Shown in pieces: positions 18,239-26,715 of a stretch of 64,000 nucleotides of DNA. The DNA lies in NCBI GenBank assembly GCA_030144965.1, contig JAMPUU010000007.1, positions 212,930 to 276,929 of the forward strand, given 5' to 3'. The position numbers were made by a program, and so were the translations under genes. The first letter of the stretch is position 1. Each line of letters starts with the position of its first letter. This DNA comes from Nitrospira sp. BO4. GTDB lineage: Bacteria > Nitrospirota > Nitrospiria > Nitrospirales > Nitrospiraceae. The notes beneath the pieces were generated by a model. It worked only from the letters and a program-made list of their open reading frames with translations. It searched no databases and was not told the DNA's origin.

Positions 18239-18484
18239 ATGACGCCAGAAGCGCTGCGGGAGAAAATCCTCCTCGTTCACCGACTCACACCAGCATGGAT
18301 CGAACACGGTGGAGATCCTGACATCATCACGGACACCATGAAACAGTTTCTCACCTTGGCCTCACAACATGACCTCAAGCACGCGAACGATGTATTAGAT
18401 CAATTGGTCATGCAACTACGCACTGTACCGAGCAAGTCCGGAAAAACTAAATCCGACACCACAGCCTCACAGGTACACCCATGA
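18239..18484 (+). CDS. Small hypothetical protein, helical
   Basis: 81 residues, predicted mostly alpha-helical, not recognised. Its stop overlaps an ATG (ATGA at 18481) that opens the interrupted gene downstream, the usual sign of translational coupling. Confidence 0.55.
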   Translation: MTPEALREKILLVHRLTPAWIEHGGDPDIITDTMKQFLTLASQHDLKHANDVLDQLVMQLRTVPSKSGKTKSDTTASQVHP

Positions 18485-18747
18485 CACACGGGATTGCTCA
18501 ACATATAAACTCCATCCTGCATGTCAGCATCTCAGCCGTCCTCCTCTGATGCCTACTGCTCACTGGAGAAGATCTCTATCGGCGAAATAAGACCGCTGAA
18601 ACTGCCGGCATGATCAATCTCGACCTCATCACCGACCTGGATACACATTGTCAACATACCCGACCTCACGACCTGATAGACTTTTGGATCACCGGTAGCT
18701 CGATCACATATCGCTGCCCCGTATCATCTCTCTGGTGGCCTGAATAG
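18481..18747 (+). pseudogene. Small membrane-anchored protein gene interrupted by TGA
   Basis: The frame starts with an ATGA overlap on the previous gene and runs 88 codons to TAG at 18745, with one in-frame TGA at 18547-18549 (codon 23). The TGA falls in the middle of a hydrophobic stretch (HVSISAVLL, stop, CLLLTGEDLYRR) that would otherwise be a single membrane or signal segment. A tryptophan (TGG) or arginine (CGA) codon is the likely ancestor. Reads as a fresh nonsense mutation, sequencing error or readthrough site. Confidence 0.6.
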
Positions 18748-18935
18748 TTCAGCTTGCACACAATCCCGGACAGCCTCACACAATTCGCATCACGTTCGAC
18801 CCAACACAGCTAGCGCACCCCTCCTTGTCCTCGTGACATTCCAACTCCCTTCTCAAAGGGAATCCTCCTATATCCCACGCCGCCGCACAGCCGTCCGGCC
18901 GGCACCATCCATCCTCACACGAAAGGATCCCAGCG

Positions 18936-19211
18936 ATGACCCTATCTGAACTCAAACGGAAATTCGTCATTGGCTTTGAATGTTTGTGCACCCATAATAT
19001 TAAGGGGCCGTGCTCGGCGAAACGCCGCGTCGAGAAAGTCCAAACCAACGCGATCGCCATGAGTGGACCGGACTATGGAACAAAACTTGGATGGCTACAT
19101 TGGCCAAAGGCCACGGAATTAATCATCACTGAATTGCCCAACGGAGTGGAGCTAAAGTTCCGCCACAGCCCCGCCATCCTTCGCTACGAATGGCTAACCC
19201 ATCAAAACTAG
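18936..19211 (+). CDS. Small hypothetical protein
   Basis: 91 residues, not recognised; beta-rich by eye (FVIGFECLC, LIITELPNGVELKF). GAAAGGA before the ATG is a fair ribosome site. The 188 bases before it hold nothing clear. Confidence 0.6.
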   Translation: MTLSELKRKFVIGFECLCTHNIKGPCSAKRRVEKVQTNAIAMSGPDYGTKLGWLHWPKATELIITELPNGVELKFRHSPAILRYEWLTHQN

Positions 19212-19287
19212 ACTAATTTCTCCTCTCATCTAACACTCCCCTCGCCAGACCCTGTGTCCGTCCACGCCCTTCGTGAGGAATGACCCC

Positions 19288-19449
19288 ATGCGCCAATGGC
19301 CTCAGGTTTTCATCTGTCTAGCCTGTCACACCCAAAGCAACTTCCTGATCCATTGTTGGAAGGCTGTTCTACTCTGCAGCACGCCACCAACAGACCCTCA
19401 ATCCCCGATCAAAGGAAATCACCATGTCCGTCACCACGCCTCCCACTGA
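19288..19449 (+). CDS. Possible very small gene
   Basis: 53 codons with a good ribosome site (GTGAGGAATGACCCC before ATG). The N-terminus holds a cysteine pair (CLACHTQSNF). The end overlaps the start of the next gene by 26 bases. Weak; could be chance or a decayed frame. Confidence 0.25.
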   Translation: MRQWPQVFICLACHTQSNFLIHCWKAVLLCSTPPTDPQSPIKGNHHVRHHASH

Positions 19450-20020
19450 CCACAACACCATCGCTAAACCGCGCTATTCGATATGGGGTCCGGTGCAAAC
19501 CTGCCAAACCATTGCGCCCGGCATATCCAAGGTTATGACCGCGTCACATGGCGGATTCATCCTCTCGACAGAACGGATTGAGGAGATGCCCACAGCCTTA
19601 CAGAAACCCGATGGGAACTGTTTTGAAGAAGACTGCGCGTGGTGCCTCGTCGTCTTATCCTTCCCGGCCTATTTCCCACACACACTCTTCGAGGAAGCCG
19701 TTCGCACCTGCAAAACTTGGTTTCCCACTGAATGGGAAACATGGACCGGCACCACCCTCGACCCATCGGAATCACGAGAAAAACGTGAGACCCATTTCTA
19801 CCAACTCCATCGCCATCACCTGATCGCCACCACCGCTTGGGGGGATTGGCATCCCCAAGTTCCGGCAGGCTATGTCGGCGTGTGCGCGAAACTCGGAGGG
19901 CGAGCAGCTCAACCGGTATCCCCTGACCAGTACTTTCTTGTTCCCTCTGATGAATACCGCGCCACAACACCGTTCATCGTGGATCCGACCCGGCATCCAT
20001 CCATGCAGCCGATCCAATAA
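19424..20020 (+). CDS. DUF7007-like plasmid protein
   Basis: 198 residues. The opening YSIWGPVQTCQTIAPGI and the TASHGGFILS block resemble the DUF7007 family of plasmid proteins, where a WG..Q and a SHGG motif are conserved. The assignment is from memory. AAAGGAAATC precedes the ATG. Function unknown. Confidence 0.7.
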   Translation: MSVTTPPTDHNTIAKPRYSIWGPVQTCQTIAPGISKVMTASHGGFILSTERIEEMPTALQKPDGNCFEEDCAWCLVVLSFPAYFPHTLFEEAVRTCKTWFPTEWETWTGTTLDPSESREKRETHFYQLHRHHLIATTAWGDWHPQVPAGYVGVCAKLGGRAAQPVSPDQYFLVPSDEYRATTPFIVDPTRHPSMQPIQ

Positions 20021-20053
20021 CCGATCCCCTCAACATACGGAAGTCGTGACACG

Positions 20054-20653
20054 ATGACGCACACCACCAGACCACCCTGGGCCATGACCGAGGACGAACT
20101 CCTAGGACGAATCGACCGGGTCGATCCCTACGCGGCTAATTGGGATGAAGAGGGATTCCTAGGATCGGACCCGCAATACACCGAAGATGGGAATATCTTC
20201 TTTCGCTCCCAGGATATTCACTTTGGCTATTTCGGTGGGCAACCCAACGATGCCCGAATCCTGGCCCACTACGAGTTCTCTCTCGGCACAGGCATCGACA
20301 AAGACGCCGGCCGATATTTCTTACTGGCCACCATCGTCTGCGACGATGGACGAGAATTCACTCAAGGCCCGATCGGCGAATATGCTGGCTCGGGCAACGG
20401 CATTTGTACCGCCTACCGTGGGTATGGAGCAGGCCGGGCGTTCTTTAAGGAATTAATGATTCGAGGAATCTGGCAGCCAGAAGCCTTGGGCTATTCGCCT
20501 GGAGGATTAGCCGCAGTTAGGTCGGCGCACAGGAGTCTCATCCGCGACGCACTCGCAGAAGGCAGGACCATCCCATCCGAAGTTCTTAAAGACTATCCTA
20601 ACCTCATGCCACAGACACAACACAAAGGATCTCCGGCATCACAACCATCGTAA
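20054..20653 (+). CDS. Hypothetical plasmid protein
   Basis: 199 residues. The C-terminal AHRSLIRDALAEGRTIP then SEVLKDYPNL is a recurring ending in plasmid and phage orphan proteins. The middle (YFLLATIVCDDGREF, GPIGEYAGSGNG) is beta-rich. No function known. Confidence 0.65.
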   Translation: MTHTTRPPWAMTEDELLGRIDRVDPYAANWDEEGFLGSDPQYTEDGNIFFRSQDIHFGYFGGQPNDARILAHYEFSLGTGIDKDAGRYFLLATIVCDDGREFTQGPIGEYAGSGNGICTAYRGYGAGRAFFKELMIRGIWQPEALGYSPGGLAAVRSAHRSLIRDALAEGRTIPSEVLKDYPNLMPQTQHKGSPASQPS

Positions 20654-20670
20654 GTCGCACAGGAACGATC

Positions 20671-21018
20671 ATGACCAAACTCAAGCATTTCGAGTCAGAA
20701 CAAGCCGTTTTGGACTTTATCGCCTCAGAAATCGTGAGCACCCTTCAAAATGATTACAACCGCATGACACATGACAAGCAGGAACGGCAGCACTACACGA
20801 ACAAGGATCGAAAAGAGATGCGGAACAAACTCTGTGATGTCCAATCACTCATCGAGCAGATTCCTGCCCTTCCTGGACTCATCAAGACCTTACAAACATT
20901 CGTGACTGATGTGCGGGCGGTGGGGATCGAGGAAACCGGGAACGATTGGCCGGATCTGAAAAGTACCTATCACGAAGCGACTGCGCAACTCATCGCCATC
21001 CACAAGAACCCCGAATAA
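20671..21018 (+). CDS. Small helical hypothetical protein
   Basis: 115 residues, highly charged and helical, with possible short coiled coil. CAGGAACGATC precedes the ATG. It is the last plus-strand gene before the convergent replication initiator. Confidence 0.6.
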   Translation: MTKLKHFESEQAVLDFIASEIVSTLQNDYNRMTHDKQERQHYTNKDRKEMRNKLCDVQSLIEQIPALPGLIKTLQTFVTDVRAVGIEETGNDWPDLKSTYHEATAQLIAIHKNPE

Positions 21019-21152
21019 CTACTACTCGACTGCGAACAAGTAACCCTGCGAGAGACAACAAGGGAACCGAAAACCACGATCCAAATCTCAGCTCACACCA
21101 CAACCAAAACCCTCTACGCCTCACACAATCTTCGCCCTAAATTTCACCCTCC

Positions 21153-22406
21153 TTACCGAACCCGCTTCCTGGACGCGTCTGATTTACTCCACCCTGCTAA
21201 CCCTTGCCGCTGCCCTTCACGTTGAAACGCGGACACTAATGCACGCGCACGGGTTGTACGAATCTGACGACTCATGGCCAACTCTCGTACTTCCGCAATG
21301 ACGCGACGCCGAACAGGTGACGTGAAACTCCCCACCACTTTTTTCCAAAACGGTTCAAAGGCATGATCATGATTTCCAACAAAGTCATAGATCTCTTTCA
21401 ATACCGTCATGGCATCTTCTGACATCTCTAAAGAAGATACTAATTCTGGCTCCGCCGGCAGCAGCATATCTTCTCGACGAATCCCTTGCTCCACCGCTTG
21501 CATCAGCTGTTGCTCTGTACAATAGACCTGATGCCAGGCCGGGCCCGCCTCCCATGTCACTGTAAACTCACCACGCGTTGACGACACACGATCAATTTTC
21601 CACTGTCCGATAAAACCTAACGCCACCAGTTCCTCATGAGCCGGACCAAGCTGCCGAGAGACTTCTGAAAATGACGACAGCCGTTTGAGGCTCAAATTCA
21701 CAGCCAATTCAGAGTACGGCTCTGATGCCGCCCCGCGGCCCACCCGAAACAGCCCATGTAAATGTTGATACAACAATTTCGTCAGATCGCGCTGTAATGC
21801 GAGAAACAACTGTTGATCTTGAATATGACAGTGAAAATTATTGAGATTCGCCCAATACCAATCCGCAAGACGGATTTCATGAGCCCACCGCGGTTCATTA
21901 TGATCATCCGGCGATTCTTCCTGATCAAACCGCTCAAAAATGTGCACACCTTGGCGCGCGCCCCGCTTCCCATTCTTGACACTATGCGCGACCAATTGTA
22001 ATCCGCTCATCCGCTCAAAGAAGTCCCGAACTTCCTTTTGACGTTCCCCGTTCGGAGCTTTCCCCGTTAACCGGATCATTTCTCGACCACTGATTCGTAA
22101 CACATCCGGGACCATTCCCTCTCGCTGCCAGGCCATCGTCAACGCGCGCTCGAACGCTCGAAAATACTCAAGATCCAATACCGTCGGATATCCCCACTCT
22201 GCACTAGGCGACACCTTAATTGGCACCTTAACCATCTGCCCATTCATCTCTGTCATCCGAAACACTATCTTCGAGAGGGAGTCGGGCGTCACCTTACCTT
22301 TCCCTGGTAACTGCCACATTGGGATCTCAGATACCGAGAGTTCGGAATAGATCAATCCTTTTCGAGCCAGGGCCCGATCTTCTTTCTTTTGAAGAGATTG
22401 ATCCAT
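21153..22406 (-). CDS. Plasmid replication initiator protein (RPA/RepA type)
   Basis: 417 residues. LARKGLIYSELSVSEIPMWQLPGKG followed by ALTMAWQREG and VLRISGREMIRLTGK fits the replication initiator protein A family, with winged-helix DNA-binding domains; a second wing region ends near FTVTWE. The C-terminal ~130 residues are variable. It binds iterons at the origin to start replication. The gene is directly preceded, on its 5' side, by direct repeats (22419-22457) and the iteron array (22532-22651), the expected arrangement. Confidence 0.85.
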   Translation of the reverse strand: MDQSLQKKEDRALARKGLIYSELSVSEIPMWQLPGKGKVTPDSLSKIVFRMTEMNGQMVKVPIKVSPSAEWGYPTVLDLEYFRAFERALTMAWQREGMVPDVLRISGREMIRLTGKAPNGERQKEVRDFFERMSGLQLVAHSVKNGKRGARQGVHIFERFDQEESPDDHNEPRWAHEIRLADWYWANLNNFHCHIQDQQLFLALQRDLTKLLYQHLHGLFRVGRGAASEPYSELAVNLSLKRLSSFSEVSRQLGPAHEELVALGFIGQWKIDRVSSTRGEFTVTWEAGPAWHQVYCTEQQLMQAVEQGIRREDMLLPAEPELVSSLEMSEDAMTVLKEIYDFVGNHDHAFEPFWKKVVGSFTSPVRRRVIAEVRELAMSRQIRTTRARALVSAFQREGQRQGLAGWSKSDASRKRVR

Positions 22407-22418
22407 AGACGTACTCCG

Positions 22419-22457
22419 TAACGTATTCTTCTCTTTAACGTATTTCTTTACGTGGGA
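22419..22457. repeat. Direct repeats in the rep promoter
   Basis: TAACGTATT occurs at 22419-22427 and 22436-22444, 17 bases apart, and a related TTTACGT follows at 22448. On the rep strand they read AATACGTTA just ahead of the start codon. Likely sites for rep autoregulation. Confidence 0.45.
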
Positions 22458-22531
22458 AGGAACGGAGCTTTTAAAAGGTTAATAGTAACTATGTGAAATA
22501 CTTATGCTTTTCTAAAGACCCTAATTGTCTG

Positions 22532-22651
22532 AAGCCTCTCGCCTTGCTTCAACCCTCTCGCCATCTTGTCCCAACCCTCTCGCATATTCTTGTCTCAACC
22601 CTCTCGCTTTTGTGCCAACCCTCTCACTTTGTTTGTCTGAACCCTCCTGGC
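22532..22651. repeat. Iteron array of the replication origin
   Basis: Six copies of a core AACCCTCTCGC with small variation start at 22532, 22551, 22573, 22597, 22617 and 22640 (spacing 19-24, about two helical turns). The last copies are degenerate. The array lies upstream of the rep gene. The pattern is typical of iterons bound by a RepA-type initiator. Confidence 0.8.
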
Positions 22652-22660
22652 TGTGCATAA
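22652..22660 (-). other. DnaA box beside the iterons
   Basis: TGTGCATAA, whose complement TTATGCACA fits the TTWTNCACA consensus, directly abuts the last iteron. The following 277 bases (22661-22937) carry no gene and probably include the rest of the origin, with AT-rich tracts near 22735-22790. Confidence 0.65.
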
Positions 22661-22937
22661 CTCAAACACTAAATAACCAGACCTGGAAGCCCACGTACCA
22701 CCCCTGGCAGTCGGAATACCATGGCAATCAAAGCTTTAGAAGATTTTCAGCCTACCTCAGAATAACGATACATCGGTATCTAATCAGATACATCACCTGG
22801 CCGAAAGGATTGAAAAGGTTCTTGCGTGGGAGGGTTGGAACAAACCTTTTTTCCTTTATCGAGAAGCCCACGAACAGTGTTCTTCCTATCATCTACAATC
22901 GAGCCCTTCGCCGTATCACCAATAGGCCATGACTACG

Positions 22938-23990
22938 TCACCCACAAAACCCGTCAAGTTTGGTTAAGGCATCCTGCAATCGTGATTTAATTTCAGGAAA
23001 GTCTTGTGGCCGATTACTCTGTAACCGGATCGTCAGATGGAAGCCCTTATCGCCACGATCTTCAAATTTGACCGGCTGATACCCACGATTCACCCGAGTT
23101 TTGCGTTGAATCTCCCCGCGTAACCGTTCAACCGACCATTTCTCCTCGAGAAGCTTCTTCACAATGACCTTCAGCCGAACTGGATTGTCTCGAATCGCAA
23201 GAAGCTCTTCAGCATGATGAAGGCCAAGTCCAGACGAAGCACCCAGCACCTCCTCAAGAATCTCGGTTGGGAGGGCCAGCACTCGTACGGCATGACGAAT
23301 CTTGGACACCGTCACCCCCAACAAGGTCGACAATTCTTGATGTTCGAGCTTAAACGTCTTCAACATGCGATCGAATGCTCGCGCTAAGTCGAGCGGACTG
23401 AGATCTTCACGCTGAAGATTCTCCACCAACGCATTCACGGCCGCTTGTTGATCGTTCGTTGGCCGCACAATGGCTTGAATCGAGGTCTTTCCGGCTTGCC
23501 GGCAGGCTCTCCATCGTCGTTCACCCGCGACGAGCTCATATCGACCATCAGGAAGCGCACGCACAATGACCGGCTGTAGCAGTCCCGACTCCTTCACCGA
23601 ATCCGCCAATTCAAGGTCGGCGGCTTCATTCAGTTGCTGGCGAGGCTGATAGGGACTCGGGAGAATGTGATCGATCAGAATATCCTGGATATTGTCCGCA
23701 CCGACCGCGGACGTGGCCAGCTGCGGTGAAGGTTGCGGCGCCGGGGACGCCTCAGAGACTGTCATCGGGATCACTTTTGTCACAGGCGGTTGCTTCGCCT
23801 GCGGGGAAGGAGTCGCGAGAAATTCCCCTAAATCATTCTGCCCGCCATCATCTTGAAAGGTGGCATCAACCCGGCGATTCACGAGGTCTTGCAGTCGTCG
23901 GCTTTCCTTACTCCCTTGCGGCTGCTGAGAAGCGCCCACTGGCTTACTTCGATCTCGATCTGATGTCGTCGATTTTTGATCGCTCGCCAT
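22938..23990 (-). CDS. parB: ParB-family partition protein
   Basis: 350 residues. The ParB N-terminal domain is clear: DHILPSPYQPRQQ (residues about 110-122), then LVAGERRWRACRQAG and the VENLQREDLSPLD helix, followed by a helix-turn-helix (LSTLLGVTVSKIRHAVRVL). A low-complexity Pro/Gln/Ser N-terminal region of about 100 residues precedes it. ParB binds a centromere to load plasmid segregation complexes. It is 9 bases downstream of parA in the same operon. Confidence 0.92.
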   Translation of the reverse strand: MASDQKSTTSDRDRSKPVGASQQPQGSKESRRLQDLVNRRVDATFQDDGGQNDLGEFLATPSPQAKQPPVTKVIPMTVSEASPAPQPSPQLATSAVGADNIQDILIDHILPSPYQPRQQLNEAADLELADSVKESGLLQPVIVRALPDGRYELVAGERRWRACRQAGKTSIQAIVRPTNDQQAAVNALVENLQREDLSPLDLARAFDRMLKTFKLEHQELSTLLGVTVSKIRHAVRVLALPTEILEEVLGASSGLGLHHAEELLAIRDNPVRLKVIVKKLLEEKWSVERLRGEIQRKTRVNRGYQPVKFEDRGDKGFHLTIRLQSNRPQDFPEIKSRLQDALTKLDGFCG

Positions 23991-23999
23991 AGCTCACTC

Positions 24000-24884
24000 C
24001 TATGCTACGACCGCAGGTTCAGCCGTAGTCATCTGTGGTTGAGAACGAAGATCAGCTTCACGCGCGTCGACTCGTTTGATCACTTCTTCTGCCAGCTGCA
24101 TATAGTCCCGAGCCGCCGTGCTCTTCCGATCATTCTGCATCAACGTTTGGCCTTCAATTTCAGCCTTCTTGACCGCGGCACTCATCGCGATCGTCGTGTG
24201 CATGACGTCATCCTTATACTTATTCAATAGCGAGCTATGCACAGCCTTACACAACGTCTGCCGTTTATCATGCTTGGTCAACAACACCCCAAGCAGTTGA
24301 AGATCGGTATGATATGGGGGGTCCATGTGTTTCAGTTGTTCCGATTTCACGAGCGTCACGATTTTCAGGAGGTCATCGATCCCGTCGAAGGAAAAGCCTG
24401 AGCCACTTTCCATCGGCGCGATCAAGAGGTCACTCGCGCCCAATGCATTCATCATCAATGGCCCCATGGAGGGCGGGGTATCGATAATCACATAACGAAA
24501 TTCGGAAACCGCTTCAGGCGTCAGTTTTGAGTAGAGACGAAAAATGGGACTCTTAAATTCGCCCGGGATCATCAACATACTCTCGACCGGCGCCAGCTTC
24601 AGACTGGACGGAATGATATAGAGCCGCGGGATCCTCGTTGCATGAATCACGTCCTGAACCCGCATATCATCGAGCATGAGCAAATCTCGGAGCCCTGGTG
24701 TGGTGCCATCCTGAATGCCCAGTAACTTCGATGAGCTGCGCTGGGCGTCCATATCGATCAGAAGAATTTTCTCGCTGGCTGGGGTCAGGCGTGCCAAGCA
24801 GTCCGCGAGATTAACGGACGACGTGGTTTTGCCTACTCCGCCTTTCTGGATCCCCACGCACAGTCGATTGAGACGCGTATTCAT
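24000..24884 (-). CDS. parA: ParA-family partition ATPase
   Basis: 294 residues from ATG 24884, which follows GGAGG at ideal spacing; the frame is open upstream but the added residues look non-coding. It has the deviant Walker A motif CVGIQKGGVGKTTSSVNLA with both lysines, a LLIDMDAQRSS motif A' and YVIIDTPPSMG. ParA forms ATP-dependent gradients on the nucleoid that move ParB-bound plasmid copies. Autoregulation by binding its own promoter is typical; the 750-base gap upstream holds several palindromes. Confidence 0.93.
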   Translation of the reverse strand: MNTRLNRLCVGIQKGGVGKTTSSVNLADCLARLTPASEKILLIDMDAQRSSSKLLGIQDGTTPGLRDLLMLDDMRVQDVIHATRIPRLYIIPSSLKLAPVESMLMIPGEFKSPIFRLYSKLTPEAVSEFRYVIIDTPPSMGPLMMNALGASDLLIAPMESGSGFSFDGIDDLLKIVTLVKSEQLKHMDPPYHTDLQLLGVLLTKHDKRQTLCKAVHSSLLNKYKDDVMHTTIAMSAAVKKAEIEGQTLMQNDRKSTAARDYMQLAEEVIKRVDAREADLRSQPQMTTAEPAVVA

Positions 24885-25034
24885 AGGAACCTCCCTCTTG
24901 CTTGGAGACGAATTTCGTGATGACAATGAAGTGCGGAAGACATGAACGAGAACCCAGAGGTTCACTGCGTAGGCACACGTAGGTGAGGTCAAATACCACG
25001 GTGGACCATACATGTCAACATGGTATGGACTCAT

Positions 25035-25783
25035 GCCGTGACATCATGGGTGAGATAGCTCACAAGTCATTAGATTGTTGAGGCTCTTCAAGGGTAGTTG
25101 TGGAGCATCATAGGAGGGGTATACAAGACATCTATACGGGTGGTCCGGATGGTGTCCCAGATTATCAGATTCGATATCGAATTCAGATAAAGATTAAACA
25201 TTGTATTCATTATCCATGAGCATATAACGGACTAAAAATCACCCAGGATCGAAATGCCGAATCCTGCCTACGCATCCCCACAACAAACCAACCTCTCCGC
25301 AGCGTAAAAAAATCGATATCGAACTCCGCAAAAGTCAATAAGTTTGCTTATCTTCATATTGATCAACCATAAGTTATGAACAAGTATTTCGAATAGAACA
25401 AATGATTGACTCAAATGATGATCGAGTGCCTTTATTGCACCAATCACAACGCAATGCTAATTTACTATATATACCAACACTTTACGCCATAAATTCGATA
25501 TCGAATTCCTGCAGGCAATGGTCCTTGTGCAAAGTTTCATGAAATCGATATCGAATTTCTCGATACTAGCGTTCCCAGTATGGAAGTAGTTACAAGGTGT
25601 AGTCGCGATCAAGGATGTGTATTTTATCGGCTGACCAGGCAATTGGAATAAGAGAAAAGATATCACTCTATGTAGAATAATAAGAAAATGTGTTGTCAGA
25701 TCGGGTCGACCTGCATCATTTCTTTGAGACGCTCGGGAAGTAATTAGGAAAGGAAGAGGGATGGGTGTCGGCTAGAGAGACGG
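25035..25783. other. Intergenic region, candidate partition centromere
   Basis: About 750 AT-rich bases without a convincing gene between parA and the next minus-strand gene. It contains four copies of a TCGATATCGA palindrome (listed separately). The position beside parAB and the clustered repeats fit a parS/centromere, possibly combined with the parA promoter. Promoters were not resolved. Confidence 0.5.
25169..25554. repeat. Four copies of TCGATATCGA palindrome (parS-like)
   Basis: The copies are ATTCGATATCGAAT (25169-25182), TCGATATCGA (25313-25322), AATTCGATATCGAATT (25492-25507) and TCGATATCGA (25545-25554). All are followed by GAA or AA on the right. Two extend to perfect 14- and 16-base palindromes. 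The core occurs nowhere else that I noticed in the window. ParB-type proteins commonly bind such sites. Confidence 0.7.
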
Positions 25784-26467
25784 TTAGTAGTCAGTCCAGT
25801 CCGGAAATCGAGAGTGAATGCGCCATTTTCCAGTCAATCGAATATACGCTAAATACTGAAACACCTTCTCCCTCGTGCCATCGGGGAGGACAAACCCTGA
25901 TTTTTGAAGGTCGAGACAGGTTTGTTCAACTTCTTCATGAAGCTCACGCCTGCCCTTGGCATCCATCGTGCGAATCTGTTGGTCTAACACTACTAAATCT
26001 TCGGCAGTGAACTGATCGAGACGATGGGCCATTTCCATCGGGGATAATTGAGATCCGACTAGGGGCTGTAGCAGCTTCACCTCGAATTGGCCCGTGCTGA
26101 ATTGCCGAGGTTTGACCGTCATTCGAAGCAGTCCGGCCTTGACCAACTGCTTTCTGGTCTGAAACACATTCTTCGAGGTCCTCCCAATCCACTGGGCCAT
26201 TTGTGCAATCGTTGCCCGAACCCGAGATTTTCCTTCGCCCTGACCATGACGGAGAAATTGGAGATAGAGGATCTGCTGATGAGCCGGGAGTTGCCGGAAC
26301 GTCGGATGATCCAGTGTTTGATGGAGCGTCTTGATGTAGTCCATCGGACTAAGGAGCGTCGATACTTGCTCAAGAACGTCCTCCTCCGGAGCAGTGTCTT
26401 CCGCGCCTTCAAACTCTCGTGCAAGCGCTTCTTCATCAAAGGCTTCCGTCTCTTTGTCTATCTCCAT
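25784..26467 (-). CDS. Winged-helix DNA-binding protein, plasmid accessory
   Basis: 227 residues from ATG 26467 (a run of G bases lies 5 bases upstream; a TTG at 26488 is the alternative). A region QFLRHGQGEGKSRVRATIAQMAQWIGRTSKNVFQTRKQLVKAGLL reads as a helix-turn-helix or winged helix in which MAQWIGRTSKN is the recognition part. The N-terminus is acidic. Such proteins occur beside partition or replication genes. The exact function is unknown. Confidence 0.6.
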   Translation of the reverse strand: MEIDKETEAFDEEALAREFEGAEDTAPEEDVLEQVSTLLSPMDYIKTLHQTLDHPTFRQLPAHQQILYLQFLRHGQGEGKSRVRATIAQMAQWIGRTSKNVFQTRKQLVKAGLLRMTVKPRQFSTGQFEVKLLQPLVGSQLSPMEMAHRLDQFTAEDLVVLDQQIRTMDAKGRRELHEEVEQTCLDLQKSGFVLPDGTREKVFQYLAYIRLTGKWRIHSRFPDWTDY

Positions 26468-26715
26468 AGCACCCCCAGAAACGCGCAATATATCACATTG
26501 CGTATCATACCTCTACGACTGAGTGCAAGTACCTATATTACGATGTCTGCCGAGCCCTCTGTTTTATATGGGTTCGGGGATTCAGACAATACACGAAGCC
26601 ACCTTGACCGGTCACTCGGATCGGCGTAGAAGGGATCGATCGCTGGAGCAGGGGAGGGGAGGCCGTTCGAACGGTTTCACTGTCCCCCGGTCATGGCATT
26701 CGCAAGGGGGACGAG

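Noticed and set aside
22532..22651. Short regular repeats that might be a CRISPR array
   Set aside because: Repeat core of about 11 bases with 8-13 base spacers is too short; no cas gene is nearby; the iteron explanation fits the adjacent rep gene.
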